Origin: Enterovirga rhinocerotis
GTDB lineage: Bacteria > Pseudomonadota > Alphaproteobacteria > Rhizobiales > Beijerinckiaceae
Length of the DNA: 64,000 bases
Direction of reading: 5' to 3'
Assembly (NCBI RefSeq): GCF_004363955.1
Contig: NZ_SNZR01000011.1
Span: forward strand, 868,001 to 932,000
This document shows, one piece after another, positions 1 through 8,569 of the stretch (its first letter is position 1; each line of letters begins with the position of its first letter). A program made the translations under genes and the position numbers. The notes beneath the pieces were generated by a model. It worked only from the letters and a program-made list of their open reading frames with translations. It was not told the DNA's origin and searched no databases.

Positions 1-1155
1 CGCATAGAAGACGGCCTCATGCGCGATCTTTCCGTTCGTGTCGGACAGAGCCTGCTGGAGGGCGGAGAAGCTCGCGACGCCGTCCTCGCCCTCGATCACG
101 GCTTCCCCGTCGAGGATCGCGGTCGATACCGGAAGCGCTGCGACGGCCTCCGCGATGGCGGGAAACCGCTTCGTCCAGTCCAGCCCGCGCCGTGTCGTCA
201 GCCGGACGCCTTTGGCGGTCTTGAAGGCGATCAGACGGTAGCCGTCCCACTTGATCTCGTGCAGCCAGCGGTCGCCCTTCGGGACGACCGTCGCGAGGGT
301 CGCGAGGCAAGGTTCGACGGAGCGGGGCATCGGCGCCTTGGCCGCCGTCTCGGTGTTCTTCCCCTCCTCATCCTGAGGTGCGCCGCGGAGCGGGGCCTCG
401 AAGGACGTACCTCGGCTGCGCGTGCTTCGAGGCCGGCCTTTGGCCGGCACCTCAGCATGAGGAGGATTGGAATCCGTCCCGCCCTTCGCTCGCGCAGCGG
501 AGCGTGACGGGGGCTTGGTGGCGCCCGCCTTCCGCGCCTCCGCCGCGACGCCGCGGCTCGAATCCCAGACCTTGCCCGACGCGTCGCCCGCGATCTCGCT
601 CATGCTCCGGCCGGTCGCGACGGAGAGGGGCTTCTCGTCGAGGATATCGGGCTCGCCCTCGCCGCGCGCCGCCTCGTCCTCCGTCTTGATGAGGAGCCAG
701 TTCTCGCGCGTCTCGCCCGGCTTTCCCTTCATCCGGACGAGATGCCAACCCCCGGAGAGCTTCTCGCCGTCGAGCCGGAACTCGAGATGGCCCTTGGCAT
801 AGCCCTTCCGGGCATCGCCCTCCGGAAGCCAGTGGCCACGATCCCACAGCAGCACCGTGCCGCCGCCATACTGGCCCTGCGGGATCGTGCCTTCGAAGCT
901 GTTGTACTCGACCGGGTGGTCCTCGACATGGACCGCGAGCCGCTTCTCGCCCGGTGAAAGGCTCGGTCCCTTCGTCACGGCCCAGCTCTTCATCACGCCG
1001 TCGAGTTCGAGCCGAAGATCGTAATGGAGGCGCGTCGCGTCGTGCTTCTGGACGACGAAGGCGAGCCCGTCTCCGGCCTTGCGCCGCTCGCGGCCCTTCG
1101 GTTCGGCCGTCCTGTCGAAATCGCGCTTGGCGCGGTAGGCCGCAAGCTTCGCCAT
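1..1155 (-). CDS. ligD: Non-homologous end-joining DNA ligase LigD, N-terminal part (cut by window edge)
   Basis: LigD repairs double-strand breaks with Ku by trimming and sealing ends. The ATG at 1155 gives MAKLAAYRAKRDF, a typical LigD start. Residues about 20-165 are the 3'-phosphoesterase domain (HYDLRLELDGVMKSWAVTKG; later NSFEGTIPQGQYGGG). The ATP-dependent ligase domain follows with the nucleotidyl-lysine motif HEIKWDGYR, Lys near residue 302. About 385 codons are visible; the rest of the ligase domain and any polymerase domain lie outside. The interdomain linker, residues about 233-263, is encoded by a palindromic repeat read in frame without stops. No ku gene is in the window. Identity is sure; total domain content is unknown. 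Confidence 0.92.
   Translation of the reverse strand, partial: MAKLAAYRAKRDFDRTAEPKGRERRKAGDGLAFVVQKHDATRLHYDLRLELDGVMKSWAVTKGPSLSPGEKRLAVHVEDHPVEYNSFEGTIPQGQYGGGTVLLWDRGHWLPEGDARKGYAKGHLEFRLDGEKLSGGWHLVRMKGKPGETRENWLLIKTEDEAARGEGEPDILDEKPLSVATGRSMSEIAGDASGKVWDSSRGVAAEARKAGATKPPSRSAARAKGGTDSNPPHAEVPAKGRPRSTRSRGTSFEAPLRGAPQDEEGKNTETAAKAPMPRSVEPCLATLATVVPKGDRWLHEIKWDGYRLIAFKTAKGVRLTTRRGLDWTKRFPAIAEAVAALPVSTAILDGEAVIEGEDGVASFSALQQALSDTNGKIAHEAVFYA
368..460. repeat. Family A palindromic repeat lying inside ligD
   Basis: The outer arms TCATCCTGAGGTGC and GCACCTCAGCATGA pair with one mismatch. Inner arms CCTCGAAGGACG and CGTGCTTCGAGG also pair with one mismatch. The length is 93 nt, exactly 31 codons, and there is no stop in the ligD frame. 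It matches the layout of the intergenic element at 12065-12164, so it is an interspersed repeat located in coding sequence. Confidence 0.8.
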
Positions 1156-1252
1156 TCCGACCGAACGCCGCCGCCCCAGCGCCCGTTCCCTCGTGCGCTC
1201 AGCGACGATGGTGCAGGCTGACCACGGCCCCGCTTTCGGCTAAGCATGGCGT

Positions 1253-2599
1253 ATGGCGACTTCGTTCCTCAACGATCTGATGCAGACCCTGAGCGATCGG
1301 GGCCGCTCCTGGATCGGCCGGCCGCGGGAGGCTGCCCGTCCGGGCGATCTCGCCGAACTCGGCGATGCGCTGCTCTCACGTCGCGGCGAAGCCTCGGGGG
1401 TCGTGCTGGCGCGCGCTCTTCTCGACGGCTATGCGGCCGCCCCCCTCGCGGCACGGCTCGCCTTCCTGACCGCGCTCGCGGACCGGTTCGGGCCAGATCG
1501 CGAGAGGCTCGACCGGGCCATCGCCGCCTATCAGGCCGATCCGACGGCGCGGGCGATGCACGAGCTTCAGGAGGCGGCCGAGCCGCGCCGGCAGGAACTC
1601 GTGCGCCGCCTCAATCTCGCGCCCGGCGGCACCGCCGCGCTCGTGCGCATGAGGCAGGAACTGCTCGGCCATCTGAAGTCGCGCCCCGATCTCGCCGAGG
1701 TCGACCGCGACTTCACGCATCTCCTCTCGTCCTGGTTCAACCGCGGCTTCCTGGTGCTGCGTCCGATCGACTGGACGACGCCCGCCAACATCCTCGAGCG
1801 CATCATCCGCTACGAGGCCGTGCACGCGATCGACGGTTGGGAGGATCTGCGCCGCCGGCTCGAACCCGCGGACCGGCGCTGCTACGCCTTCTTCCATCCC
1901 CAGCTCGTCGACAAGCCGCTGATCTTCGTCGAGGTCGCGCTGACGAACGGCATTCCCCGCGCCATCGCTCCCCTGCTCGATTCGAACCGCCTGCCGCAGC
2001 GGGCCGAGGATGCCGACACCGCCGTCTTCTATTCGATCTCGAATACGCAGAAGGGGCTCGCCGGCGTCTCCTTCGGCCACTTCCTGATCAAGCAGGTGGT
2101 CGAGGAACTGAAGCGCGACCTGCCGAACCTCAAGACCTTCGTCACGCTCTCGCCCGTGCCGGGCTTCGCGCGCTGGCTCGACAGCGAGCGCCGGCTCGAT
2201 CATTCGCGCTATTTCAACGCCGACGCGAAGGAGGTGCTGTCCGCCCTCGACACGCCCGGCTGGCATCAGGACAAGGCCATCGCCGAGCGCGTGCGCGCGG
2301 AGCTTCTGCCCGCCGCGGCGGCCTACTTCCTGCGCGCCCGCAGTCCAGGCGGCCGGCCGGTCGATCCGGTGGCGCGTTTCCATCTCGGCAACGGCGCTCG
2401 GCTCGAATTCCTGAACTTCCTCGGCGATCTCTCCGAGAAGGGGTTGAGCCAGGCCCACGGCCTGATGGTGAATTACCGCTACGATCTCGACGAGATCGAG
2501 CGCAACCACGAGCTCTATGCGGAGAAGGGCGACGTCGTCGCCGCGCCTGGCGTCCGCAAGCTCGTCAAGGCCGAGGCGCCGGTCCGCGAATTGGCGTGA
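1253..2599 (+). CDS. matA: Malonyl-CoA decarboxylase
   Basis: Decarboxylates malonyl-CoA to acetyl-CoA in the cytoplasm. The 448-residue product has the helical N-terminal region and C-terminal acetyltransferase-like fold of the MCD family: FHPQLVDKPLIFVEVAL, then NTQKGLAGVSFGHFLIKQ, LSPVPGFARW, and FHLGNGARLEFLN near the end. The ATG at 1253 is chosen over the out-of-frame ATG at 1246. It is followed by malonyl-CoA synthetase, so the pair can turn malonate into acetyl-CoA. No MatR regulator or MatC/dct transporter is adjacent. Family assignment is firm; that free malonate is the real substrate of the pathway is inference. Confidence 0.93.
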   Translation: MATSFLNDLMQTLSDRGRSWIGRPREAARPGDLAELGDALLSRRGEASGVVLARALLDGYAAAPLAARLAFLTALADRFGPDRERLDRAIAAYQADPTARAMHELQEAAEPRRQELVRRLNLAPGGTAALVRMRQELLGHLKSRPDLAEVDRDFTHLLSSWFNRGFLVLRPIDWTTPANILERIIRYEAVHAIDGWEDLRRRLEPADRRCYAFFHPQLVDKPLIFVEVALTNGIPRAIAPLLDSNRLPQRAEDADTAVFYSISNTQKGLAGVSFGHFLIKQVVEELKRDLPNLKTFVTLSPVPGFARWLDSERRLDHSRYFNADAKEVLSALDTPGWHQDKAIAERVRAELLPAAAAYFLRARSPGGRPVDPVARFHLGNGARLEFLNFLGDLSEKGLSQAHGLMVNYRYDLDEIERNHELYAEKGDVVAAPGVRKLVKAEAPVRELA

Positions 2600-2689
2600 G
2601 GCCTCGGCACAGCCGGCAGCCCGCCATGCCGGGAGGCCGATCCCGGCTCCCGATATGCTCATGTCGAGGTCGCCGGCACAGCCGGCCCT

Positions 2690-2756
2690 CGAAGCACGCG
2701 GCACCGTTGTGGGTCCTTCGAGGCTCGGCGTCGCCGAGCACCTCGGAATGACGAGC
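2690..2756. repeat. Degenerate family A-like palindromic repeat
   Basis: The 299-bp gap between the decarboxylase and synthetase genes contains GGTCCTTCGAGGCTCGGC, a short GGCGTCGCC turn, and CACCTCGGAATGACGAG. This resembles one half of the family A element, with the TTCGAGG core and the ATGA end. The arms are imperfect. Nothing else is visible in the gap apart from the likely leader of the synthetase gene. Confidence 0.5.
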
Positions 2757-2898
2757 AGCGTGAGTCTGGGGCGAGGCTCAAGCCGGAGCCCGTAATTTCT
2801 TTGACTCGCCAGGCCGCGCCTGCCGCGGCGCTTGTTCTCGCCGCCGGAACGGCGCTATCTCGGTTCCCTGCCCGAGCGATCCTTCCGAGAGCGAGCCC

Positions 2899-4404
2899 GT
2901 GAACGCGAACCTTTTCCAGCACATCTCCGACGCCGTCCAGGAGACAGGCAAGGTCGCGATCGAGGCCAGCGACCGGAACTGGACCTATGAGGACCTGTTT
3001 CTCGCCGCGGGCCGCACCGCGAACGCGCTCGTTGCGAGGGGCGTCGTGCCGGGGGATCGTGTCGCCGCGCAGGTCGAGAAGTCGGTCGAGGCGCTCGTGC
3101 TCTATCTCGGGTGCCTGCGTGCCGGCGCGGCCTTCCTGCCGCTGAACACCGCCTATACCCCGGCTGAGGTCGAGTATTTCGTCACCGATGCCGAGCCGGC
3201 CCTCGTCGTCTGCGATCCCGCCCGGGCCGAGGCCGTGAAGGGGTTTGCCGGCAAGGCCGCCGTCGAGACCCTGGATGCGAAGGGGCGGGGGAGCCTCACC
3301 GATCTCGCCGCCGAGCAGTCGCATGCCTTCCCGACGGTGGTCGTCGGCGAGGATGACCTCGCCGCGATCCTCTACACCTCGGGCACGACCGGGCGCTCGA
3401 AGGGCGCCATGCTGACCCACGGCAATCTGGGTTCGAACGCCCTCACGCTCCGCGAATACTGGCGCTTCACGTCGAACGACGTCCTCATCCACGCCCTGCC
3501 GATCTATCACACGCACGGCCTGTTCGTGGCCTCGAACGTGGTGCTGCTCTCGGACGCCTCGATGATCTTCCGGCCGAAATTCGACGCCGACGAGGTTCTG
3601 AAGCTGATGCCCCGCGCGACCTCGATGATGGGCGTGCCGACCTTCTACACGCGCCTTCTGAAGAATCCCGGCCTCACCCCCGAGGCGACCAAGACGATGC
3701 GCCTCTTCATCTCGGGCTCGGCGCCGCTCCTCGCCGAAACCCATCGCGAGTGGCAGGAGAAGACCGGCCACGCCATCCTCGAACGCTACGGCATGACCGA
3801 GACGGGGATGAACACCTCGAACCCCTATGACGGCGACCGCATCGCCGGCACGGTCGGCTTCCCCCTGCCGGAGGTCGAGGTCCGGGTGGTCGATCCCGAG
3901 AGCGGCGCAGAGCTGGCGCAGGACGAAGTCGGCATGATCGAGGTGCGCGGCCCGAACGTGTTCAAGGGCTATTGGCGCATGCCGGAGAAGACCAAGGCCG
4001 AGATCAAGCCCGACGGCTTCTTCATCACCGGCGATCTCGGCAAGATCGACGAGCGCGGCTACGTGCACATCGTCGGGCGCGGCAAGGACCTCATCATCAC
4101 CGGAGGCTTCAACGTCTATCCGAAGGAGGTCGAGAGCGAGATCGACGCGATCGCGGGCGTCGTCGAAAGCGCCGTGATCGGCATCGCCCATGCCGATTTC
4201 GGCGAGGCGGTCACGGCCGTCGTCGTGCCGACGCCCGATGCCAAGCTCGACGAGAAGGCGATCCTCGCCGCGCTCGACGGGCGTCTCGCCAAGTTCAAGC
4301 TGCCGAAGCGCGTGATCTTCGCGGACGACCTGCCGCGCAACACCATGGGCAAGGTGCAGAAGAACGTCCTGCGCGAGCAGAATGCCGGGCTCTACCAGGC
4401 CTGA
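2899..4404 (+). CDS. matB: Malonyl-CoA synthetase (acyl-adenylate-forming)
   Basis: Activates malonate to malonyl-CoA through an acyl-AMP. Classic ANL superfamily motifs are present: the P-loop ILYTSGTTGRSKGAMLTHG (about residues 153-171), YGMTETGMN, the hinge ITGDLGKIDERGYVHIVGR, and the catalytic lysine in NTMGKVQKNVLRE near the C-terminus. Length 501 fits MatB. The start is GTG at 2899 (MNANLFQHI). It lies 300 bp downstream of the decarboxylase gene on the same strand. A CaiC/FadD-type ligase with another acid is possible, but the decarboxylase neighbour and the sequence favour malonate. Confidence 0.9.
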   Translation: MNANLFQHISDAVQETGKVAIEASDRNWTYEDLFLAAGRTANALVARGVVPGDRVAAQVEKSVEALVLYLGCLRAGAAFLPLNTAYTPAEVEYFVTDAEPALVVCDPARAEAVKGFAGKAAVETLDAKGRGSLTDLAAEQSHAFPTVVVGEDDLAAILYTSGTTGRSKGAMLTHGNLGSNALTLREYWRFTSNDVLIHALPIYHTHGLFVASNVVLLSDASMIFRPKFDADEVLKLMPRATSMMGVPTFYTRLLKNPGLTPEATKTMRLFISGSAPLLAETHREWQEKTGHAILERYGMTETGMNTSNPYDGDRIAGTVGFPLPEVEVRVVDPESGAELAQDEVGMIEVRGPNVFKGYWRMPEKTKAEIKPDGFFITGDLGKIDERGYVHIVGRGKDLIITGGFNVYPKEVESEIDAIAGVVESAVIGIAHADFGEAVTAVVVPTPDAKLDEKAILAALDGRLAKFKLPKRVIFADDLPRNTMGKVQKNVLREQNAGLYQA

Positions 4405-4471
4405 GGAGCCGATCGCGAAGCGAACGGCGTCCCGGAGCACGCACGGGGCTTTCCGCGCCAAGGACGCGAAT

Positions 4472-4495
4472 CTGAACGGCGGTCCCGCCGTTCAG
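4472..4495. terminator. Bidirectional hairpin terminator between convergent genes
   Basis: CTGAACGGCGG and CCGCCGTTCAG are perfect complements, giving a strong hairpin between the end of the malonyl-CoA synthetase gene and the end of the convergent gene at 4521. There is no long T-run, so intrinsic termination strength is uncertain. Confidence 0.6.
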
Positions 4496-4520
4496 GAGGA
4501 CAGCGATCGGCTTGGATCGA

Positions 4521-4856
4521 TCAGGACGCGGCCGGACGCAGCCCGTCTTCGGCGGGCAGGGCGTCGAAGGACGGCCGGGACAGGCGCCAGGGCCGGGTCA
4601 TCGAGAGGCGGGCCACTTCGGAGGGGCGCAGCTTGCGCGCCGACCCGTCGGTGTTGATTTCCGAAATGTTAAGAAACCCGAAGACCTGAAGACGCGACGC
4701 CAGCGCTTTGGTCTCGCGGTCATCCGCAGCGACCATCATGGCGCCGCTGGTATACACCATATCCAGAAGACCTTTTTGCTCGGTCTTGCTCGACTTCAGC
4801 GCGCGGGGGCCAGGAAAGCGGATAACATTGGAGGAAACCGCGGCGGAAGAACTCAT
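4521..4856 (-). CDS. Small protein of unknown function
   Basis: A 111-residue basic protein without signal peptide or membrane segment. It begins MSSSAAVSSNVIRFPGPRAL; the VIRFPGP stretch is a short basic N-terminal motif often seen in small alphaproteobacterial proteins. The middle (TEQKGLLDMVYTSGAMMVAA) could form a helix. The 3' half of the gene has lower GC than its neighbours. No family was recognised. It stands alone, convergent with the malonyl-CoA synthetase gene. Coding status rests on length, sensible codon use and a clean intergenic position. Confidence 0.55.
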   Translation of the reverse strand: MSSSAAVSSNVIRFPGPRALKSSKTEQKGLLDMVYTSGAMMVAADDRETKALASRLQVFGFLNISEINTDGSARKLRPSEVARLSMTRPWRLSRPSFDALPAEDGLRPAAS

Positions 4857-5056
4857 GGACGCAACTCACTGAGCGATTCGACACGCGCAATTTGATCCGA
4901 AACACTTAAGGCGTGGCTAACTCTGACCGCGCTCCCGATCGAACGGTTCCGGGACTTTCGCGAACGGCGAAGCTCGGGCAGTGTGCCCGCCGCGGCCGCA
5001 CGAGACGGCAGGGAGGGGCAGATCAGGATGATGGCGAGGACAGGCGAGGGCGGCCG

Positions 5057-5851
5057 ATGACGGCGCTCCTCGAGGTGGACGGCGTTACGCTGACCTACAA
5101 GACGCCGCAGACGCTCGTGACGGCGACGCGGCGCGTCAGCTTCCATGTCAACGAAAGCGATCGCTACGTGCTTCTGGGGCCGTCGGGCTGCGGGAAATCG
5201 ACGCTGCTCAAGGCCGTCGGCGGCTACATGAAGCCGACCGAAGGACAGATCCGCATCAAGGGGCGCGAGGTTCAGGAGCCGGGCGCCGACCGGATGATGG
5301 TGTTCCAGGAATTCGACCAGCTGCTGCCCTGGAAGACGGTGCTCGAGAACGTGATGTTCCCGCTCAGCGTCGCGCGGAAGCTGCCGCGGAAGGAGGCCGA
5401 GGAGAAGGCCCGGGCCTATGTCGAGAAGGTCAAGCTCACGCGCGCGATCGACGCCTACCCGCACACGCTGTCGGGCGGGATGAAGCAGCGCGTCGCCATC
5501 GCGCGCGGCATGGCGATGGAGCCCGACATCCTGCTGATGGACGAGCCCTTCGCGGCGCTCGACGCGCTGACGCGGCGGCGGATGCAGGACGAGTTGCTGC
5601 AGCTCTGGCAGGACACCCGCTTCACGGTGCTCTTCGTCACCCATTCGATCGCCGAGGCCATCCGCATCGGGAGCCGCATCCTTCTCCTCTCGCCGCATCC
5701 GGGAGAGGTGAAGGCGGAGGTCGAGGACGTCGAGAGCGCCGCGACCACGGAAGGCGGCGCCCAGCGCCTCGAGAAGGAGATCCACGATCTCCTCTTCTCC
5801 GACGAGGTCGAACCGGAAGCCGAGGACGAGGAGGAGGCCGCCCATGGCTGA
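5057..5851 (+). CDS. ABC transporter ATP-binding protein, nitrate/sulfonate/taurine type
   Basis: The ATPase of an importer of the SsuB/TauB/NrtD family. The start is ATG 5057 (MTALLEVDGVTLTYK); an upstream in-frame extension to 4913 is non-conserved. Walker A is GPSGCGKST, the Q-loop lies in MMVFQEFDQLLPWKTV, the signature is LSGGMKQR, Walker B is ILLMDEPF, and the switch His is in FVTHSIAEA. The 264-residue protein ends in an unusually acidic tail (EVEPEAEDEEEAAHG). The stop overlaps the permease start by 8 nt, so the two are co-translated. No periplasmic binding protein is encoded nearby, so the substrate is unknown. Confidence 0.9.
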   Translation: MTALLEVDGVTLTYKTPQTLVTATRRVSFHVNESDRYVLLGPSGCGKSTLLKAVGGYMKPTEGQIRIKGREVQEPGADRMMVFQEFDQLLPWKTVLENVMFPLSVARKLPRKEAEEKARAYVEKVKLTRAIDAYPHTLSGGMKQRVAIARGMAMEPDILLMDEPFAALDALTRRRMQDELLQLWQDTRFTVLFVTHSIAEAIRIGSRILLLSPHPGEVKAEVEDVESAATTEGGAQRLEKEIHDLLFSDEVEPEAEDEEEAAHG

Positions 5852-6701
5852 GCCGCGAATCATCCTCCACGAGACCGGCCAGGCCCTGGCGGAAGGGGCG
5901 GTCGAGCGCGAATTGCCGCTTCTGGAGCGGCTCTGGGCCAGCGCCGTCGTCCGCAAGACGCTCCTGCTCGTCGCGCTGGGCCTCGTCTGGGAGATCTATG
6001 CCCGCCATCTCGACAACCCGCTGCTCTTCCCGACCCTGACGGAAACGCTCGGCGCCGTGATGGAGCGGACGCGCGACGGCACCTTGCCGGCCCGCGCGGC
6101 GACGTCGCTCCGCATCCTGCTGATGGGCTATGCGGCGGGCATCCTGCTCGCGGCGATCATGACGGTGCTCGCGATCTCGACCCGGATCGGCACGGATCTG
6201 CTCGAAACCCTGACGGCGATGTTCAACCCGCTGCCGGCCATCGCGCTCCTGCCTCTCGCGCTGATCTGGTTCGGGCTCGGCTCGGGCAGCCTCGTCTTCG
6301 TGCTGATCCATTCGGTGCTCTGGGCGGTGGCCCTCAACACCCATGCCGGCTTCCTCGGCGTCTCGCAGACGCTGCGCATGGTCGGCAAGAATTACGGCCT
6401 CAAGGGGCTGTCCTACGTCCTCCGCATCCTCGTCCCGGCGGCCTTCCCGTCGATCCTGACGGGACTCAAGATCGGCTGGGCCTTCGCCTGGCGCACCTTG
6501 ATCGCGGCGGAACTCGTCTTCGGCGTCTCGTCGGGGCAGGGCGGGCTCGGCTGGTTCATCTTCGAGAACCGGAACGTGCTCGACATCCCCTCGGTCTTCG
6601 CCGGCCTCTTGACGGTGATCCTGATCGGGCTTGTGGTCGAAAATCTGGTATTTCGCGTCATCGAGCGCCGCACCGTGCGGCGCTGGGGTGTTCAATCCTG
6701 A
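5844..6701 (+). CDS. ABC transporter permease, SsuC/TauC/NrtB family
   Basis: An integral inner-membrane permease of 285 residues with about six hydrophobic segments. The cytoplasmic coupling motif characteristic of binding-protein-dependent importers is seen around LKGLSYVLRILVPAAFPSI. ATG 5844 overlaps the ATPase gene by 8 nt. The ATPase and permease alone cannot take up a ligand; the binding protein must be encoded elsewhere or has been lost. A UspA-family gene follows 13 nt after the stop and is probably cotranscribed. Confidence 0.9.
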   Translation: MAEPRIILHETGQALAEGAVERELPLLERLWASAVVRKTLLLVALGLVWEIYARHLDNPLLFPTLTETLGAVMERTRDGTLPARAATSLRILLMGYAAGILLAAIMTVLAISTRIGTDLLETLTAMFNPLPAIALLPLALIWFGLGSGSLVFVLIHSVLWAVALNTHAGFLGVSQTLRMVGKNYGLKGLSYVLRILVPAAFPSILTGLKIGWAFAWRTLIAAELVFGVSSGQGGLGWFIFENRNVLDIPSVFAGLLTVILIGLVVENLVFRVIERRTVRRWGVQS

Positions 6702-6714
6702 GGAGGACCGGACG

Positions 6715-7551
6715 ATGCTGAACCTGCTCGTTCCGACCGAGCCGCACGACGTGATGGGGTCCGTGCTTCAGACGGCGTTGCTGTGTCAGCGGCGCTTCGA
6801 GAGCTACGTGGAGAGCTTTGCTCTCCGCCCCGCGATCCCGGACTACGTTCCGATCGACATGGTCTCGGGCCTCGCCTGGCATGTCGACGAGAAGGCGGAC
6901 GAGGATGCGCGCCGCGAATCGCACGCCATCTTCACCAAGTTCGCCGAGGCGAACGACCTTCCGGCGGCCCGCCCCGGCATCGTCGAGCCGGGCTGGGGCT
7001 GGCATCCGAAGGCGCCGGCGGGCGATGCCTTCCTCGCCAGCCACGCGCGCATCTTCGACGTCACGATCCTCGGCCGGCCGATCTCGGGCAAGGCCGTTCC
7101 CTCCATGGCGACGCTCGAAGCCGCCCTGTTCGAATCGGGCCGGCCGATCCTGATCGCCCCGCCGACCCCGCCGACCAGCATCGGCGAGACCGTCGTGATC
7201 GCCTGGAACGGGTCGTCGGAGACGGCCCGGACGGTGGCCTATGCCGGCCCCTTCCTGCGCCAGGCGAAGCAGATCCTCGTCCTCACGATCGAGGGCTGGA
7301 CGACGCAGGGGCCGACCGGGGAGCAGCTCGCGATGTCGCTCCGCCGGAACGAGGTCGCGGCCGAAGCGATCCATGTCGCGCCGGGGCGCCGCTCGATGGG
7401 CGAGGTCATCCTCGAGGAGACGACGGCGCGCGGCGGCGACCTTCTGCTGAAAGGCGCCTATACGCAGAGCCGGCTGCGCCAGATGATCTTCGGCGGCGCG
7501 ACGGCCCACGTCCTCGCCGCGGCCGACGTCCCGGTCCTGATGGCGAACTGA
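6715..7551 (+). CDS. UspA-family universal stress protein (tandem type)
   Basis: A 278-residue cytosolic protein of the tandem Usp type found in Alphaproteobacteria. The C-terminal domain shows VVIAWNGSSETARTVAYA and ends with the nucleotide-binding-like segment LLLKGAYTQSRLRQMIFGGA followed by THVLAAADVPVLM. The N-terminal domain is less conserved. ATG 6715 is preceded by AGGAGG at a good distance, which decides against the longer frame from 6631. Its position directly after the ABC permease suggests that the transporter and the stress protein share a promoter. Confidence 0.85.
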   Translation: MLNLLVPTEPHDVMGSVLQTALLCQRRFESYVESFALRPAIPDYVPIDMVSGLAWHVDEKADEDARRESHAIFTKFAEANDLPAARPGIVEPGWGWHPKAPAGDAFLASHARIFDVTILGRPISGKAVPSMATLEAALFESGRPILIAPPTPPTSIGETVVIAWNGSSETARTVAYAGPFLRQAKQILVLTIEGWTTQGPTGEQLAMSLRRNEVAAEAIHVAPGRRSMGEVILEETTARGGDLLLKGAYTQSRLRQMIFGGATAHVLAAADVPVLMAN

Positions 7552-7569
7552 GCGAGGGCAGGGGCCGGC

Positions 7570-8496
7570 TCAGCCGGCCGCCGCCCGGGCGTCGACGAGG
7601 CCCCAATCCGCCAGCATCGTCCCGAGCTTGCGGCTCTGCGCCTCGGTGAGGGGCCAGGCGGAAGGCGGACGCGTCGGCCCGCAATCGTTGCCCATCAGCG
7701 CAAGCGCAGCCTTCACGCCCGTGACGTTCGTGCCGTTCTGCTCCTCGGCCCGGATCTCCTCGAAGCCCTGCATGATCGCGATGAGGCGGTTCGCCTCCTC
7801 GTAGCGGCCCGCATCGAGCGCCGCGTGGATCGCGACCGAATGGGCCGGCCAGACATTGATCAGGCCCGAGGTGAAGCCGCGCGCGCCGACCGCGTAGAGG
7901 GGAGGGGCCCAGGTCTCGGCGAGGCCGCCGACCCAGACGATGTCCGGGCTCGACCGCCGGATCGCCTCGGCGAGCTTCAGCGGCGTCGGGCAGGCCCATT
8001 TGACGCCCGCGACGCCCTCGACGGCGCAGAGCTTTTCGATCGTGTCGAGGCCGATGCCGTCATTGCGCAGGTAGAGCATCAGCGGCAGGCCGTCCCCGGC
8101 TTCCGCCACCCGCTGCACATAGGCGACGACCCCGCGCGGGGACACGAACGGATCCGGCGGCTGGTGAACCATGAGCGCGGTCGCGCCCGCCTTCTTCGAG
8201 GCCTTGGCCAGAGCCACCGCATCCCCGACAGAGCGCCCGACGCCGCCAAGCAGCGGCACCCGCCCTGCGATCTGCTCGGCGACGGATTGCACCATCGCCT
8301 CGGCCTCCGCTGTCGTCAGGCCGTAGAACTCGCCCGTATTGCCGTTCGCGACGAGGATATGGACGCCGGCTCCGATGGCTCGGTCGATGATCGGCTTCAG
8401 CTTGCCGGGCTCGATCCGGTCATCCGCATCGAAAGGCGTCACGAGGATGCCCGAGATGCCGGTGAGGGCTTGGCGGAAGGCGGGGGAGATCGTCAT
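7570..8496 (-). CDS. Dihydrodipicolinate synthase-family lyase, probably for a 2-keto-3-deoxy sugar acid
   Basis: A class I aldolase-fold protein of 308 residues. The N-terminal part has GISGILVTPFDADDRIE and NGNTGEFYGLT, the latter being the carboxylate-binding region. The Schiff-base lysine is in GVAGVKWA, and the Tyr of YLRNDG sits where the family keeps its catalytic Tyr. GGAG precedes the ATG at 8496. The next two genes on the same strand encode an IlvD/Edd dehydratase and an RraA-family protein, so it likely acts on 2-keto-3-deoxy-pentonate or -hexonate, as dehydratase or aldolase, rather than in lysine synthesis. The exact reaction is inference. Confidence 0.85.
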   Translation of the reverse strand: MTISPAFRQALTGISGILVTPFDADDRIEPGKLKPIIDRAIGAGVHILVANGNTGEFYGLTTAEAEAMVQSVAEQIAGRVPLLGGVGRSVGDAVALAKASKKAGATALMVHQPPDPFVSPRGVVAYVQRVAEAGDGLPLMLYLRNDGIGLDTIEKLCAVEGVAGVKWACPTPLKLAEAIRRSSPDIVWVGGLAETWAPPLYAVGARGFTSGLINVWPAHSVAIHAALDAGRYEEANRLIAIMQGFEEIRAEEQNGTNVTGVKAALALMGNDCGPTRPPSAWPLTEAQSRKLGTMLADWGLVDARAAAG

Positions 8497-8515
8497 CGAA
8501 GTTCTCCGGGTATTG

Positions 8516-8569
8516 CTTCTCCCCTTGCGGGAGAAGGTAGCCCTTGCGTCAGCAAGGGTCGGATGAGGG
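8516..8569 (+). repeat. Family B palindromic repeat, copy 1
   Basis: CTTCTCCCCTTGCGGGAGAA is a self-complementary head, followed by a second small hairpin (GCCCTTGC/GCAAGGGT) and the tail GGATGAGGG. Three further copies lie at 8731-8781, 10629-10681 and 10710-10760. This copy overlaps the 3' end of the DUF559 remnant. Confidence 0.8.

Noticed and set aside
2659-4461. A 600-codon minus-strand frame opposite the malonyl-CoA synthetase gene
   Set aside because: Antisense shadow; the plus strand encodes a full-length enzyme with catalytic motifs.
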